This document shows, piece after piece, positions 24,965 through 35,305 of a stretch of 64,000 nt of DNA. The translations under genes were made by a program, and so were the position numbers. The DNA is taken from the NCBI RefSeq assembly GCF_028649435.1, contig NZ_JAQSIN010000012.1; one strand, written 5' to 3'. Under the pieces are notes generated by a model. It had not been told where the DNA came from and did not search any database. It saw nothing but the letters and a program-made list of their open reading frames with translations. Every line of letters starts with the position of its first letter. The stretch's first letter is position 1. Source of the stretch: Curvibacter microcysteis. GTDB lineage: Bacteria; Pseudomonadota; Gammaproteobacteria; Burkholderiales; Burkholderiaceae_C.

Positions 24965-25837
24965 ATGACGGCTGTGGCCCCCCAATGGTCCCAGGCCCTG
25001 GGCCATGCAGCCAGCGACAAGCGGTTGGACATTTTGCGTGGCATTGCCCGCAGCGGCAGCATTTCGCAGGCCGCCCGCGAGGCCGGCGTCAGCTACAAGG
25101 CCGCCTGGCAGGCCCTGGACACCTTGAGCAACCTGGCCGGCGTGGAGTTGGTGCAGCGTGCGGTGGGTGGGGCCGGGGGAGGCGGCGCCCGCATCACCGA
25201 GGCGGGGCAATGGCTGTTGCAAGCGGCAGCGGCCTTGGATGAGGCACGGCAGGCCGTGTTGGCGCGCTTGCCCCCACTGGGGGCGACAACGCCCTCCGGT
25301 TCCGCCCCAACGGTCCCGGTGGTGGCGGCCTCGGCGGTGCCGGCCCTGGCCGCTCTGGGCCTGCGCACCAGCATGCGCAACCAATTGCCCGCACAGGTCC
25401 GCCAACTGCGCTGCGAGGGGGCTGTGGTGGTGGCCGATCTGGCCCTGTCCGGGGGCGCAGCCCTGAGTGCCCGGCTGACGCGGGAGAGCGCTCAGTTGTT
25501 GGGGCTTCAAGCGGGGCTCGAGGTGCTGGCGCTGTGCAAGGCCACGGCGGTTCGGGTGGGCCCTTTGGCAGGACCGGGCGCGACGGGCGCGCAGGAGGAG
25601 ACCCCCGCCGAGACTTGGGTGGCCGACGCTGCGGGCCTTGACCACGAGCGGCCCGCGGCCTTGGCGGGCCAGGTGCTGCGCGTGGCCCGCGCGGGCGTTG
25701 CCCAGGAGGTGGTGCTGGGGCTGGCGGGCGGCTTGCAGCTGGTGGGCTTCAGCACGCCGGGCCGGGCTTTGCGCCGGGGCAGCCAGGTGCAGGCCTGGAT
25801 CGCGCCGTCTGCCGTGGTGTTGGCACTGGGGGCTTGA
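24965..25837 (+). CDS. modE: Molybdate-dependent transcriptional regulator ModE
   Basis: This 290-residue protein begins with a winged helix-turn-helix of LysR-like type (DKRLDILRGIARSGSISQAA, then REAGVSYKAAWQALDTL), the ModE DNA-binding domain. It is followed by two Mop-type molybdate-binding modules; the first starts LRTSMRNQLPAQVRQL. ModE senses molybdate, represses uptake genes and can activate molybdoenzyme operons. It is divergent from modBC, and the neighbouring molybdenum hydroxylase operon is a plausible further target. The ATG at 24965 gives the standard start; a longer frame upstream has no family similarity. The Mop pair here may compensate for the Mop-less ModC only in sensing, not in transport control. 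Confidence 0.9.
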   Translation: MTAVAPQWSQALGHAASDKRLDILRGIARSGSISQAAREAGVSYKAAWQALDTLSNLAGVELVQRAVGGAGGGGARITEAGQWLLQAAAALDEARQAVLARLPPLGATTPSGSAPTVPVVAASAVPALAALGLRTSMRNQLPAQVRQLRCEGAVVVADLALSGGAALSARLTRESAQLLGLQAGLEVLALCKATAVRVGPLAGPGATGAQEETPAETWVADAAGLDHERPAALAGQVLRVARAGVAQEVVLGLAGGLQLVGFSTPGRALRRGSQVQAWIAPSAVVLALGA

Positions 25838-25857
25838 TGGGGGCTGGGGCCGCAGGC

Positions 25858-27024
25858 TCAGCGCCCGCCGTCCGCAGGCTGCTTGGGGCGCAGCGCGAGC
25901 TTGCGGTACACCGTGGCCCGGCTGATGCCCAGGCGCTGCGCGGCCTCGGTCACATTGCCCCGGGCGGCGTCCACTGCCTGGCGGATCAGGGCGGTTTCGA
26001 GGTCTTTGAGGCCTCTCTGGGGGCTGGGCAAGGTGCTGGGTGAAGGGGCTGGCGCGCTGGCGTGGCGCAGGCGGGCCAGGGTCTGCAGGCGCAGGCCGGA
26101 CCACAGGGGCAGGTCCATCGGCGGAGCCTCCCGCTGCGCATGGTCAAACAGCAGGCCCCAGGGCAGGGCGAACAGGTCGCTGGCGTGCAGCACCGCCCCA
26201 GGGGGCAGCAAGGGACGTGGCAGCATCTGGCGCGCCGCCGCATTGTTGGCCAGCACGCGGCCTTCACCGTCCAGGCACAACAGACCGTCGGATTCGTTGG
26301 CCACACCGTCGGTCATGGGGGTGCCGGGCCAGTTCAGGCGCAGCAGCAGCTGCCAGGGGCGCTGCAAGGTCAGGGCGTCTTCGATGTGGCGGGCTGCGCG
26401 CGCCACCAGGTGGCGCAGCTCGGGGCGCTCCGGCACCTCGACCCCGGTCAGGTCCAGCATGCCCACGCACACACCATCCGGGCCCAGCACCGGGGCACCG
26501 GCGCAGCTGTAGACCTGGTTGTCCTGAAAAAAATGCTCACCCTGGTGCAGCCAGACGGGCTGCAGCTCGGTCAGGGCTGCACCGATGGCGGTGGTGCCGA
26601 CGGCGCGTTCCGACAGGTCGATGCCGACGCGCGCAATGGTGGCCGCCGGGCTGCGCGCCTCGACCGGGCCCTGCACGTCCACCACCACGCCCTGGGCGTT
26701 GGTCAGCAGGCTGAAGTAGCGGGTGCCCGCGATGGCGCGTGACAGCTGGGCCAGCACCGGGCGGGCGGCCTCGATCAGCGCGTGGTTGTCGTCTTGAACC
26801 TGGCGCTGTTGCTGGGCGCTGATCGGCTCAAAGTCCAGCCGGTCTTCGGGTCGGTGCCCGTCGGCCAGGCAGCGTTGCCAGGAGCGGGCGATCCAGGGCT
26901 CCAGGCCCAGCGCGGGCAGGGCATCGGTCGGCCGCACTTCCCCTGGGCCCAGCAGGGCTGCGCGAGCTTGTCTGATCGCGGTCTGGCGGTCGGGTTGGCG
27001 GGGGGACAAAGCAGGCTCGGACAT
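25858..27024 (-). CDS. AcoR-like GAF/Fis regulator lacking the sigma-54 AAA+ domain
   Basis: This 388-residue regulator has an N-terminal AcoR-type sensor (WIARSWQRCLADGHRPEDRL, then a GAF domain with VGTTAIGAAL and QVYSCAGAPVLGPDG) and a PAS-like middle (SDGLLCLDGEGRVLANNAAA). The C-terminal Fis-type helix-turn-helix is DAARGNVTEAAQRLGISRAT. Between these there is no Walker A or GAFTGA motif, so it cannot act as a standard sigma-54 activator. It is probably a sigma-70-type activator or repressor. It is divergent from the molybdenum hydroxylase operon, which it most likely controls in response to a small organic effector. Confidence 0.85.
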   Translation of the reverse strand: MSEPALSPRQPDRQTAIRQARAALLGPGEVRPTDALPALGLEPWIARSWQRCLADGHRPEDRLDFEPISAQQQRQVQDDNHALIEAARPVLAQLSRAIAGTRYFSLLTNAQGVVVDVQGPVEARSPAATIARVGIDLSERAVGTTAIGAALTELQPVWLHQGEHFFQDNQVYSCAGAPVLGPDGVCVGMLDLTGVEVPERPELRHLVARAARHIEDALTLQRPWQLLLRLNWPGTPMTDGVANESDGLLCLDGEGRVLANNAAARQMLPRPLLPPGAVLHASDLFALPWGLLFDHAQREAPPMDLPLWSGLRLQTLARLRHASAPAPSPSTLPSPQRGLKDLETALIRQAVDAARGNVTEAAQRLGISRATVYRKLALRPKQPADGGR

Positions 27025-27131
27025 GGGGCGTTGGGCAGCGTCAGGGGGGCGAGGGCGAGCTCAAAGGGGTGCAACGGCGCTTGGCCGGCACGCGTCGCCG
27101 TGATGCTTGGAGGTGGTGGGCTTCAGAGCTG

Positions 27132-27144
27132 TCTCATTTTGAGA
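27132..27144. promoter_or_regulatory. Dyad in the regulator / coxS divergent gap
   Basis: TCTCA-TTT-TGAGA is a perfect five-base-arm inverted repeat in the middle of the 229-base gap between the AcoR-like gene and coxS. It is a reasonable binding site for that regulator; AcoR-family sites are often short dyads. No experimental basis is available here. Confidence 0.4.
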
Positions 27145-27253
27145 ATATCCGGCGCTGGCCGCCTCGGCCCTAGGGTTTTGCCTAGCCGCAGGTTCCGTCC
27201 GCTCCGAAAAAGATGGGGGCTGTCGTTTCATCCCATCCTCAAGGAGTTCGCCC

Positions 27254-27727
27254 ATGCAGGTTCAGCTCAAAGTCAATGGCCGCGCCGCCAGTGTTGATAT
27301 TCCCCCCAACACCTTGCTGGTGCAGTTGCTGCGCGAGCAACTGCATTTGACCGGCACCCATGTCGGGTGCGACACCAGCCAATGCGGCGCGTGCACCGTG
27401 CTGCTCAACGGCCGCGCGGTCAAGTCCTGTTCTGTGCTGGCGGCGCAGGCCCAGGGCGCCGAGGTGACCACCATCGAAGGGGTGGCCGCGGCCGACGGCA
27501 CCATGCATCCCATGCAGGCCGCCTTCAAGGAATGCCACGGCCTCCAATGCGGCTTTTGCACCCCAGGGATGGTGATGAGCGCGCTGGACCTGTGCCAGCA
27601 GCACCCGCAAGCCAGCGACACCGAAATCCGTGAGCAGCTGGAAGGCAACCTCTGCCGCTGCACCGGCTACCAAAACATCGTCAAAGCCGTGGTCCAGGGG
27701 CGCGAGGCCATGGCTGCGGCCCGCTGA
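27254..27727 (+). CDS. coxS: Molybdenum hydroxylase small subunit, 2x[2Fe-2S]
   Basis: This 157-residue iron-sulfur subunit has the plant-ferredoxin type cluster as GCDTSQCGACTVLLNG and the second cluster as CGFCTPGMVMSAL plus CRCTGYQNI. It passes electrons from the molybdenum site to the FAD subunit. It leads an operon coxS-L-M-D-E-G-xdhC, in contrast to the classical M-S-L order. A ribosome site AAGGAG lies before the ATG. The enzyme is a cytoplasmic xanthine-dehydrogenase-family hydroxylase. Confidence 0.93.
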   Translation: MQVQLKVNGRAASVDIPPNTLLVQLLREQLHLTGTHVGCDTSQCGACTVLLNGRAVKSCSVLAAQAQGAEVTTIEGVAAADGTMHPMQAAFKECHGLQCGFCTPGMVMSALDLCQQHPQASDTEIREQLEGNLCRCTGYQNIVKAVVQGREAMAAAR

Positions 27728-27796
27728 GCGCGTTCTCACGTTTTCGCATCGTGTGGGGCCCTGGGCCCCGGTTCCAGAACAGCAGGAGACAAAGCC

Positions 27797-30175
<2,379 letters not shown>

Positions 30176-30199
30176 ACCGCCCCCTCCAGGAGACGAACC

Positions 30200-30991
30200 A
30201 TGTACGCATTCACTTTTGAAGCCCCAAGCACCGTCGCCGCTGCGGCCGCCCTGGCCCAGGCCGGCGGCAAGCTGCTGGCCGGTGGCCAAAGCCTGCTGCC
30301 CTCGATGAAGCTGCGCCTGTCGGCGCCTGAGCAGGTGGTGGACCTGAACCAAATCCAGGGCCTGAGCGGCATCCGCCGCGAGGGCAACAGCTTTGTCATT
30401 GGCGCCATGACCCGCCACATGGACGTGGCCGCCCACGCCGAGCTCCAGGCCGCCATTCCGGCCCTGGCCGATCTGGCCGCCCACATCGGCGACCGCCAGG
30501 TGCGTGCCCGTGGCACCTTGGGTGGCTCGGTGGCCAACAACGACCCGGCGGCCTGCTACCCCAGTGCGCTGCTGGCGCTGGGCGCCACCGTCATCACCGA
30601 CCGGCGCGAGATCGTGGCCGACGACTTCTTCCTGGGCATGTACACCACGGCGCTGGAAGACGGCGAGATCATCACCGCGGTGCGCTTTCCCATTCCGCGC
30701 CGCGCCGTCTACCTGAAGTTCAAACAGGCGGCCTCGCGTTTCTCCTTGGTGGGCGTGTTCCTGGCCCAGACCGAGGGTGGGGTGCGGGTGGCCATCACGG
30801 GCGCGGCCAGCGCGGTGTTCCGCCACGCGGGCCTAGAGGCGGCGCTCAACCAGAGCTTCACCCCCGCGGCCGCGGCCGCGGTCAAAATAGACGCTGGCGA
30901 CCTCAACAGCGACATCCATGCCTCGGCGGCCTACCGGGCCAACCTCATCAGCGTGCAAACGCAGCGTGCGGTGGCCCAGTTGCTGGCCTGA
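30200..30991 (+). CDS. coxM: Molybdenum hydroxylase FAD-binding subunit
   Basis: This 263-residue flavoprotein has AGGQSLLPSMKLRL and GDRQVRARGTLGGSVANNDP, the two FAD-binding motifs of CoxM. It receives electrons from CoxS and passes them to the respiratory chain or another acceptor. The ATG has AGGAG upstream. The protein is slightly shorter than most CoxM proteins (about 280-290 residues) but complete in its motifs. Confidence 0.92.
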   Translation: MYAFTFEAPSTVAAAAALAQAGGKLLAGGQSLLPSMKLRLSAPEQVVDLNQIQGLSGIRREGNSFVIGAMTRHMDVAAHAELQAAIPALADLAAHIGDRQVRARGTLGGSVANNDPAACYPSALLALGATVITDRREIVADDFFLGMYTTALEDGEIITAVRFPIPRRAVYLKFKQAASRFSLVGVFLAQTEGGVRVAITGAASAVFRHAGLEAALNQSFTPAAAAAVKIDAGDLNSDIHASAAYRANLISVQTQRAVAQLLA

Positions 30992-31015
30992 CCTTTTCTC
31001 GGAGAACCCCCAGCC

Positions 31016-31912
31016 TTGTTTGCTTCCATTGACGCGCTTCAACAGGCCCTGGCGGGGGTCGGCTACCTGGCAGACCGGCGGCTGAGCACCTCGGTCTTTC
31101 TGGCCCTGCAATTGCAGCGTCCCTTGCTGCTCGAAGGTGAACCCGGCGTGGGCAAGACCGAACTGGCCAAAGCCTTGTCGGCGGTGCTGCAGCGCGAGTT
31201 GATCCGGCTGCAGTGCTACGACGGTCTGGAGCAGCGCGAGGCCCTCTACGAATGGAACTACGCCGCCCAGTTGCTGCACCTGCGCGCCGCCGAAGGCCGC
31301 AGTGGCGGCGCCACGGGCGACCTGGAGCGCGAGGTGTACCAAAGCCACTACCTCATCCGCCGCCCCCTGCTGCAGGCCTTGCAGGCACCGGCCCCGGGCG
31401 CGGTGCTGCTGATCGACGAAGTCGACCGCGCCGACGAGCCCTTTGAAGCCTTCTTGCTGGAGTACCTGGGCGAGTACCAGGTCAGCATCCCCGAGCTGGG
31501 CCCGGTGCGCGCCCAGCACAAACCCGTGACCCTGTTGACCAGCAACCGCACGCGTGACCTGCACGATGCGGTCAAGCGCCGTTGCCTCTACCACTGGCTG
31601 GACTACCCCGAGCGCGAGCGCGAGCTCGCCATCGTGCGCGCTCAGGTGCCCCAAGCCAGCCAGGCCTTGGCCGAGCAGGTGGCCAGCTTTGTCAGCCGCT
31701 TGCGCAGTGCCCCGTTTGCGAACGCCTTCCAGCGAGCGCCTGGTATTGCCGAGAGCGTGGAGTGGGCGCGGGCCCTGGTCGCGCTGGACACCCTGGTGCT
31801 CGACCCCGAAGTGGTGTCCGACACCGCGGGCATTTTGTTCAAGCAGCGCGAAGACGTGGCCGCCCTCACGCAGGAACTGGCCCACGCCCTGCTGCAGCCC
31901 GATGAGGCCTGA
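31016..31912 (+). CDS. coxD: MoxR-type AAA+ ATPase CoxD
   Basis: This 298-residue AAA+ ATPase has Walker A GEPGVGKTE, Walker B VLLIDEVDRAD and sensor 1 TLLTSNRTRDL. CoxD proteins act as chaperones that mature the molybdenum site, for example sulfuration of the Mo/Cu cluster in CO dehydrogenase; the exact role in form II systems is unclear. The likely start is TTG at 31016 with GGAGA ten bases upstream. It is followed 12 bases later by the VWA partner CoxE, the common MoxR-VWA pairing. Confidence 0.9.
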   Translation: MFASIDALQQALAGVGYLADRRLSTSVFLALQLQRPLLLEGEPGVGKTELAKALSAVLQRELIRLQCYDGLEQREALYEWNYAAQLLHLRAAEGRSGGATGDLEREVYQSHYLIRRPLLQALQAPAPGAVLLIDEVDRADEPFEAFLLEYLGEYQVSIPELGPVRAQHKPVTLLTSNRTRDLHDAVKRRCLYHWLDYPERERELAIVRAQVPQASQALAEQVASFVSRLRSAPFANAFQRAPGIAESVEWARALVALDTLVLDPEVVSDTAGILFKQREDVAALTQELAHALLQPDEA

Positions 31913-31924
31913 GGCCCGCTGCGC

Positions 31925-33115
31925 ATGAGCCTGCCCCGTTTGGGCGATGCCCGCCACGGCAAGCTGCTCGACAACCTGAGCGGTTTTGGCCGGGCCCTGC
32001 GCCGCGCCGGTGTGCCGGTGGACGCCTCGCGCATGGCGCTGGCGGCCCAGGCGGCCACCCTCATTGACATCGGCCAGCGGGACGACTTGCGCGCCGCCCT
32101 GGCCTGCGTGCTGACCAGCCGCGCCGCCGACCGAGCCCTGTTTGACGAGCTGTTCGACGCTTACTTCCGCGACCCCGACATGGCCCACAAGCTGCTGGCG
32201 CAGATGCTGCCCACCGCCCAAGGCCGGGCCGAGGCGTCGCGTCGGCGGCCGCGGGTCAATGAGGCCCTGTCGCCGCCCAAGCCGCCACCGCTGAGTGCGC
32301 CGCCTTCAGCCGATCAGCCCATCGAGCTGGATGCCGCCATGACAGCCAGCGCCCTGCAGCGGCTCAAGCAAGCCGATTTCAATGCGCTGTCGGGGCGTGA
32401 GTACCAACTGGTCGAGCGCTTGGCGCGCGATGTGGCCTTGCCCCTGCCGCATTACCCCAGCCGGCGCAGCCGTCCCGGCCCTCAAGGCCGCCGCCTGCAT
32501 TGGCCGGGCGTCATGCAGGGCGCTGCGCGCACGGGGGGCGAACTGATCCACCTGCCGCGACTGAGCCGGCGAATGCAGCCCCTGCCTTTGCTGGTCTTGG
32601 TCGACGTGTCGGGCTCCATGGAGCGTTATGCGCGCCTGTTGCTGGCCTTTTTGCATGCGGCCACCCGGCGCCTGAGCCGGCGCGATGTGTTCGCTTTCGG
32701 CACCGGCTTGAGCGACTTGAGCCCCGCCTTCCGCCTGGCCGACACCGACGCCATGCTGGCCCAGGCCAGCCTCGCCATCCGCGACTTCGCCGGCGGCACC
32801 CGCTTGGGCGAGTCGCTGGCGCAGCTGCGTCAGCGCCATGCACGCCGCCTGGTGGGGCGCCGTACCCTGGTGCTCTTGATCAGCGACGGCCTGGACACGG
32901 GCGAACCCGAAGCCCTGGCCCACGAACTGGGCTGGCTGCGCCGCCACTGTGGCCGTCTGTTGTGGCTCAACCCCCTGCTGCGCTTTGAAGGCTATGCCCC
33001 GCTGGCGCGCGGTGCCGTCCAGCTGCATGCCCATGCCCACGGCATGCTGGCGGTGCACAACCTGAGTCGGCTCGAAGACCTTGCCGGCAGCCTGGCTGCT
33101 GTGCTGCGTCGCTGA
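31925..33115 (+). CDS. coxE: CoxE-like VWA-domain protein
   Basis: This 396-residue protein has an N-terminal helical part (about 1-190) and a von Willebrand A domain with LVLVDVSGSMERYARL, the D-x-S-x-S metal site. ISDGLDTG and GGTRLGESL supply further site residues. With the MoxR ATPase CoxD it is thought to mature the molybdenum hydroxylase. It contains a proline-rich linker (about residues 115-130). The ATG follows the CoxD stop by 12 bases. Confidence 0.9.
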   Translation: MSLPRLGDARHGKLLDNLSGFGRALRRAGVPVDASRMALAAQAATLIDIGQRDDLRAALACVLTSRAADRALFDELFDAYFRDPDMAHKLLAQMLPTAQGRAEASRRRPRVNEALSPPKPPPLSAPPSADQPIELDAAMTASALQRLKQADFNALSGREYQLVERLARDVALPLPHYPSRRSRPGPQGRRLHWPGVMQGAARTGGELIHLPRLSRRMQPLPLLVLVDVSGSMERYARLLLAFLHAATRRLSRRDVFAFGTGLSDLSPAFRLADTDAMLAQASLAIRDFAGGTRLGESLAQLRQRHARRLVGRRTLVLLISDGLDTGEPEALAHELGWLRRHCGRLLWLNPLLRFEGYAPLARGAVQLHAHAHGMLAVHNLSRLEDLAGSLAAVLRR

Positions 33116-33164
33116 GTCGTTTTGATTTTTCCGTTTCAATCCAGCCCTTCCCGAGGAACCCACC

Positions 33165-33779
33165 ATGGAAATGCAAGGCAGCCGCCTCCTGGCCATCACC
33201 CAGCAACAAGCCTGGGACGCACTCAACGACCCCGAAGTGCTCAAGCTGTGCATCCCCGGCTGCGACAAGGTCGAGCCCACGGGGGAGCAGCAATATGCGG
33301 TCGGCATGGCCTTGAAAATCGGCCCGGTGTCCGCCAAGTTCAGCGGCAAGATCACGCTCAGTGACATCGTCCCGCCCGCCAGTTACACCATCAGCTTTGA
33401 TGGCCAAGGCGGTGTCGCGGGTTTTGGCAAGGGGCAGGCCCAGGTGCAGCTGAGCCCGCAAGCGGGGGGCTGCGAGCTGGCCTACTCGGTGCAGGCCCAG
33501 GTCGGTGGGAAGATCGCCCAGCTGGGCCAGCGCCTCATCGATGGCGCAGCCAAGGGCATGGCGGAGGACTTCTTCAAGCGCTTTGACGAGGAAATGCAGC
33601 GCCGTTACCCCGCCGCACCGGCGGAACCGGCCGCCGTTGAAAGCGAAGCGGGTGCCGCGGTGGCGCCCCTTGAGGCGTCTCAGGCCCCGGCTGATCAGGC
33701 CCCATCCGCCGGCGTGCCGGTCTGGGTGTGGGTGGCGGGTGCGGCCGTGTTGGCGGGCTTGGTGTTGTATTGGCGCTGA
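33165..33779 (+). CDS. coxG: CoxG-like protein with C-terminal membrane anchor
   Basis: This 204-residue SRPBCC-fold protein of the CoxG family shows MEMQGSRLLAITQQQAWDAL, CIPGCDKVEPTG and LAYSVQAQVGGKIAQLGQRL. A flexible Ala/Pro/Glu linker leads to one C-terminal helix (VWVWVAGAAVLAGLVLYWR). CoxG anchors the hydroxylase to the cytoplasmic membrane and helps pass electrons to quinone in CO oxidisers; other CoxG proteins can bind quinone. GAGGA precedes the ATG. It lies between coxE and xdhC in the operon. Confidence 0.9.
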   Translation: MEMQGSRLLAITQQQAWDALNDPEVLKLCIPGCDKVEPTGEQQYAVGMALKIGPVSAKFSGKITLSDIVPPASYTISFDGQGGVAGFGKGQAQVQLSPQAGGCELAYSVQAQVGGKIAQLGQRLIDGAAKGMAEDFFKRFDEEMQRRYPAAPAEPAAVESEAGAAVAPLEASQAPADQAPSAGVPVWVWVAGAAVLAGLVLYWR

Positions 33780-33837
33780 AGCGCAGGAATCAGGGGGTGA
33801 CCACGGTGGCCACCCCGCTCAGTGAACGAGGTCAAGG

Positions 33838-34920
33838 ATGGAAAACCTGGATGTGGTGGTGCTGCGCAAGTTGCACGAGTGGCGTGTGGCCGGGCTGCGC
33901 GCCATGCTGGTGACGGTGGTGCGCACCTGGGGTTCTTCGCCTCGGCCGGTGGGCTCGATCATGGCGCTCAACGAGCAGGGCTCGGTGGTGGGCTCGGTCT
34001 CCGGCGGCTGCATCGAAGACGACCTGATCGACCGCCACACCCGGGCCTATGCGCAAGACGCCGACCAGGCCCGTCACGCGCACAGCATGCCCAGCGGGCC
34101 CCCCAGCCTGATCAAGTACGGCATCAGTGCCGATGAGGCCCACCGTTTTGGCCTGCCTTGCGGCGGCACGCTGGAGCTCTTGCTGGAGTTCGATCCCGAG
34201 CCCGCCGCCTTGCGCGACCTGCTGACCCGTCTGGAGGCCGGCCAGTTGGTGCAGCGCACCGTGCGCCTGGCCGACGGCCAGGTCAGCCTGCTTCAGGCCG
34301 ACGCCCCCACCGAGCTGAGCCTGGACGCCGATCACCTGAGCAACACCTTTGGCCCCGAGTACCGCATGTTGTTGATTGGTGCCGGCCAGTTGACCGAGTA
34401 CCTGGCCACCATGGCCTTGTTCAGTGGTTTTGCGGTCACCGTGTGTGACCCGCGTGAAGAGTACCGGGGGGCCTGGAGCGTGGCCGGGGCGCGCCTGGTC
34501 AGCGACATGCCCGACGACGTCGTGCGCGACTTCAAGCCCGACCGCCGCAGTTGCGTGGTGGCCCTGACGCATGACCCCAAGCTCGACGACCTGGCCTTGT
34601 TGGAGGCCCTGGACAGCGAGGCGTTTTACGTGGGGGGCATTGGCTCACGGCGCAACAACGAGGCCCGCCGCGCACGCCTGATCGAGCACTTTGACCAGAC
34701 CGAGGCCAGCTTGACCCGGCTGCGGGGCCCGATCGGCATCTACATTGGCAGCAAGACCCCGCCGGAGATTGCCGTCAGTGTGATGGCGGAGATTTTGGCG
34801 GTGAAAAACGGCGTCACCCTGCCGCGCGACATGGCGGTGGCCCAGGCCAAGAATGAGCGTGACACGCCGCACCATGCGCCCGACGATCTGGTCTGCGGAT
34901 TGCCTTCCCGCCAGGCTTGA
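33838..34920 (+). CDS. XdhC/CoxF family molybdenum cofactor maturation protein
   Basis: This 360-residue protein has an XdhC/CoxI-type N-terminal domain (AMLVTVVRTWGSSPRPVGS, SVSGGCIEDDL) and a C-terminal Rossmann-type XdhC_C domain (MLLIGAGQLTEYL, YVGGIGSRRNNEARR, IGIYIGSKTPPEIAVSVMAE). The family binds and sulfurates molybdenum cofactor before insertion into xanthine-dehydrogenase-type enzymes. It closes the operon, 58 bases after coxG, with GAGGT before the ATG. It converges with the small DUF6566-like gene. Confidence 0.9.
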   Translation: MENLDVVVLRKLHEWRVAGLRAMLVTVVRTWGSSPRPVGSIMALNEQGSVVGSVSGGCIEDDLIDRHTRAYAQDADQARHAHSMPSGPPSLIKYGISADEAHRFGLPCGGTLELLLEFDPEPAALRDLLTRLEAGQLVQRTVRLADGQVSLLQADAPTELSLDADHLSNTFGPEYRMLLIGAGQLTEYLATMALFSGFAVTVCDPREEYRGAWSVAGARLVSDMPDDVVRDFKPDRRSCVVALTHDPKLDDLALLEALDSEAFYVGGIGSRRNNEARRARLIEHFDQTEASLTRLRGPIGIYIGSKTPPEIAVSVMAEILAVKNGVTLPRDMAVAQAKNERDTPHHAPDDLVCGLPSRQA

Positions 34921-34947
34921 GGGGGGCCCCAGACAGGGGGAGGGGGC

Positions 34948-35172
34948 TCAGCCGTAGTTGGCGATCCATTCCAAGCCCTGGGTGTGGGCGGCTTCGATGG
35001 CGGCTTCAGCTGTGGTGTACTCACCCCGGCGCACGGCGATGTCGCGTGAGCGCGTGGGCCAGACCTGCTTGGTGATCACCAAGACGGGCACAAACTCACC
35101 GCTGTCCAGCGCTTTGGCACTGCAGCGCAGTTCGTAGTTCTCGTGCTGGTAAATCGTCGTCGCTTCCGTCAT
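34948..35172 (-). CDS. Small conserved hypothetical protein (DUF6566-like)
   Basis: This 74-residue soluble protein has a core ENYELRCSAKALDSGEFVPV and a C-terminal EAAHTQGLEWIANYG. The pattern resembles a small Burkholderiales family annotated DUF6566, of unknown function. Two starts are close: the ATG at 35172, or 35181 with GGAG just upstream. It stands alone between convergent xdhC and the chemoreceptor. Confidence 0.7.
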   Translation of the reverse strand: MTEATTIYQHENYELRCSAKALDSGEFVPVLVITKQVWPTRSRDIAVRRGEYTTAEAAIEAAHTQGLEWIANYG

Positions 35173-35305
35173 CGCTGCCATCCTGCTCCGAAAGAAGCCA
35201 GTATGCACCGCGCGCGTGTCAGTGGTGTCTGCATCGGCTGAAATCGCGCGCTGGGTGCGTCAGTTTGTGTTGAAAACCACCGTTTTTCAGGGCTTTCCCG
35301 GGGAC

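Noticed and set aside
25858..27024. Sigma-54-dependent activator
   Set aside because: The central AAA+ domain with Walker A and GAFTGA is absent, so it cannot drive sigma-54 promoters in the usual way.
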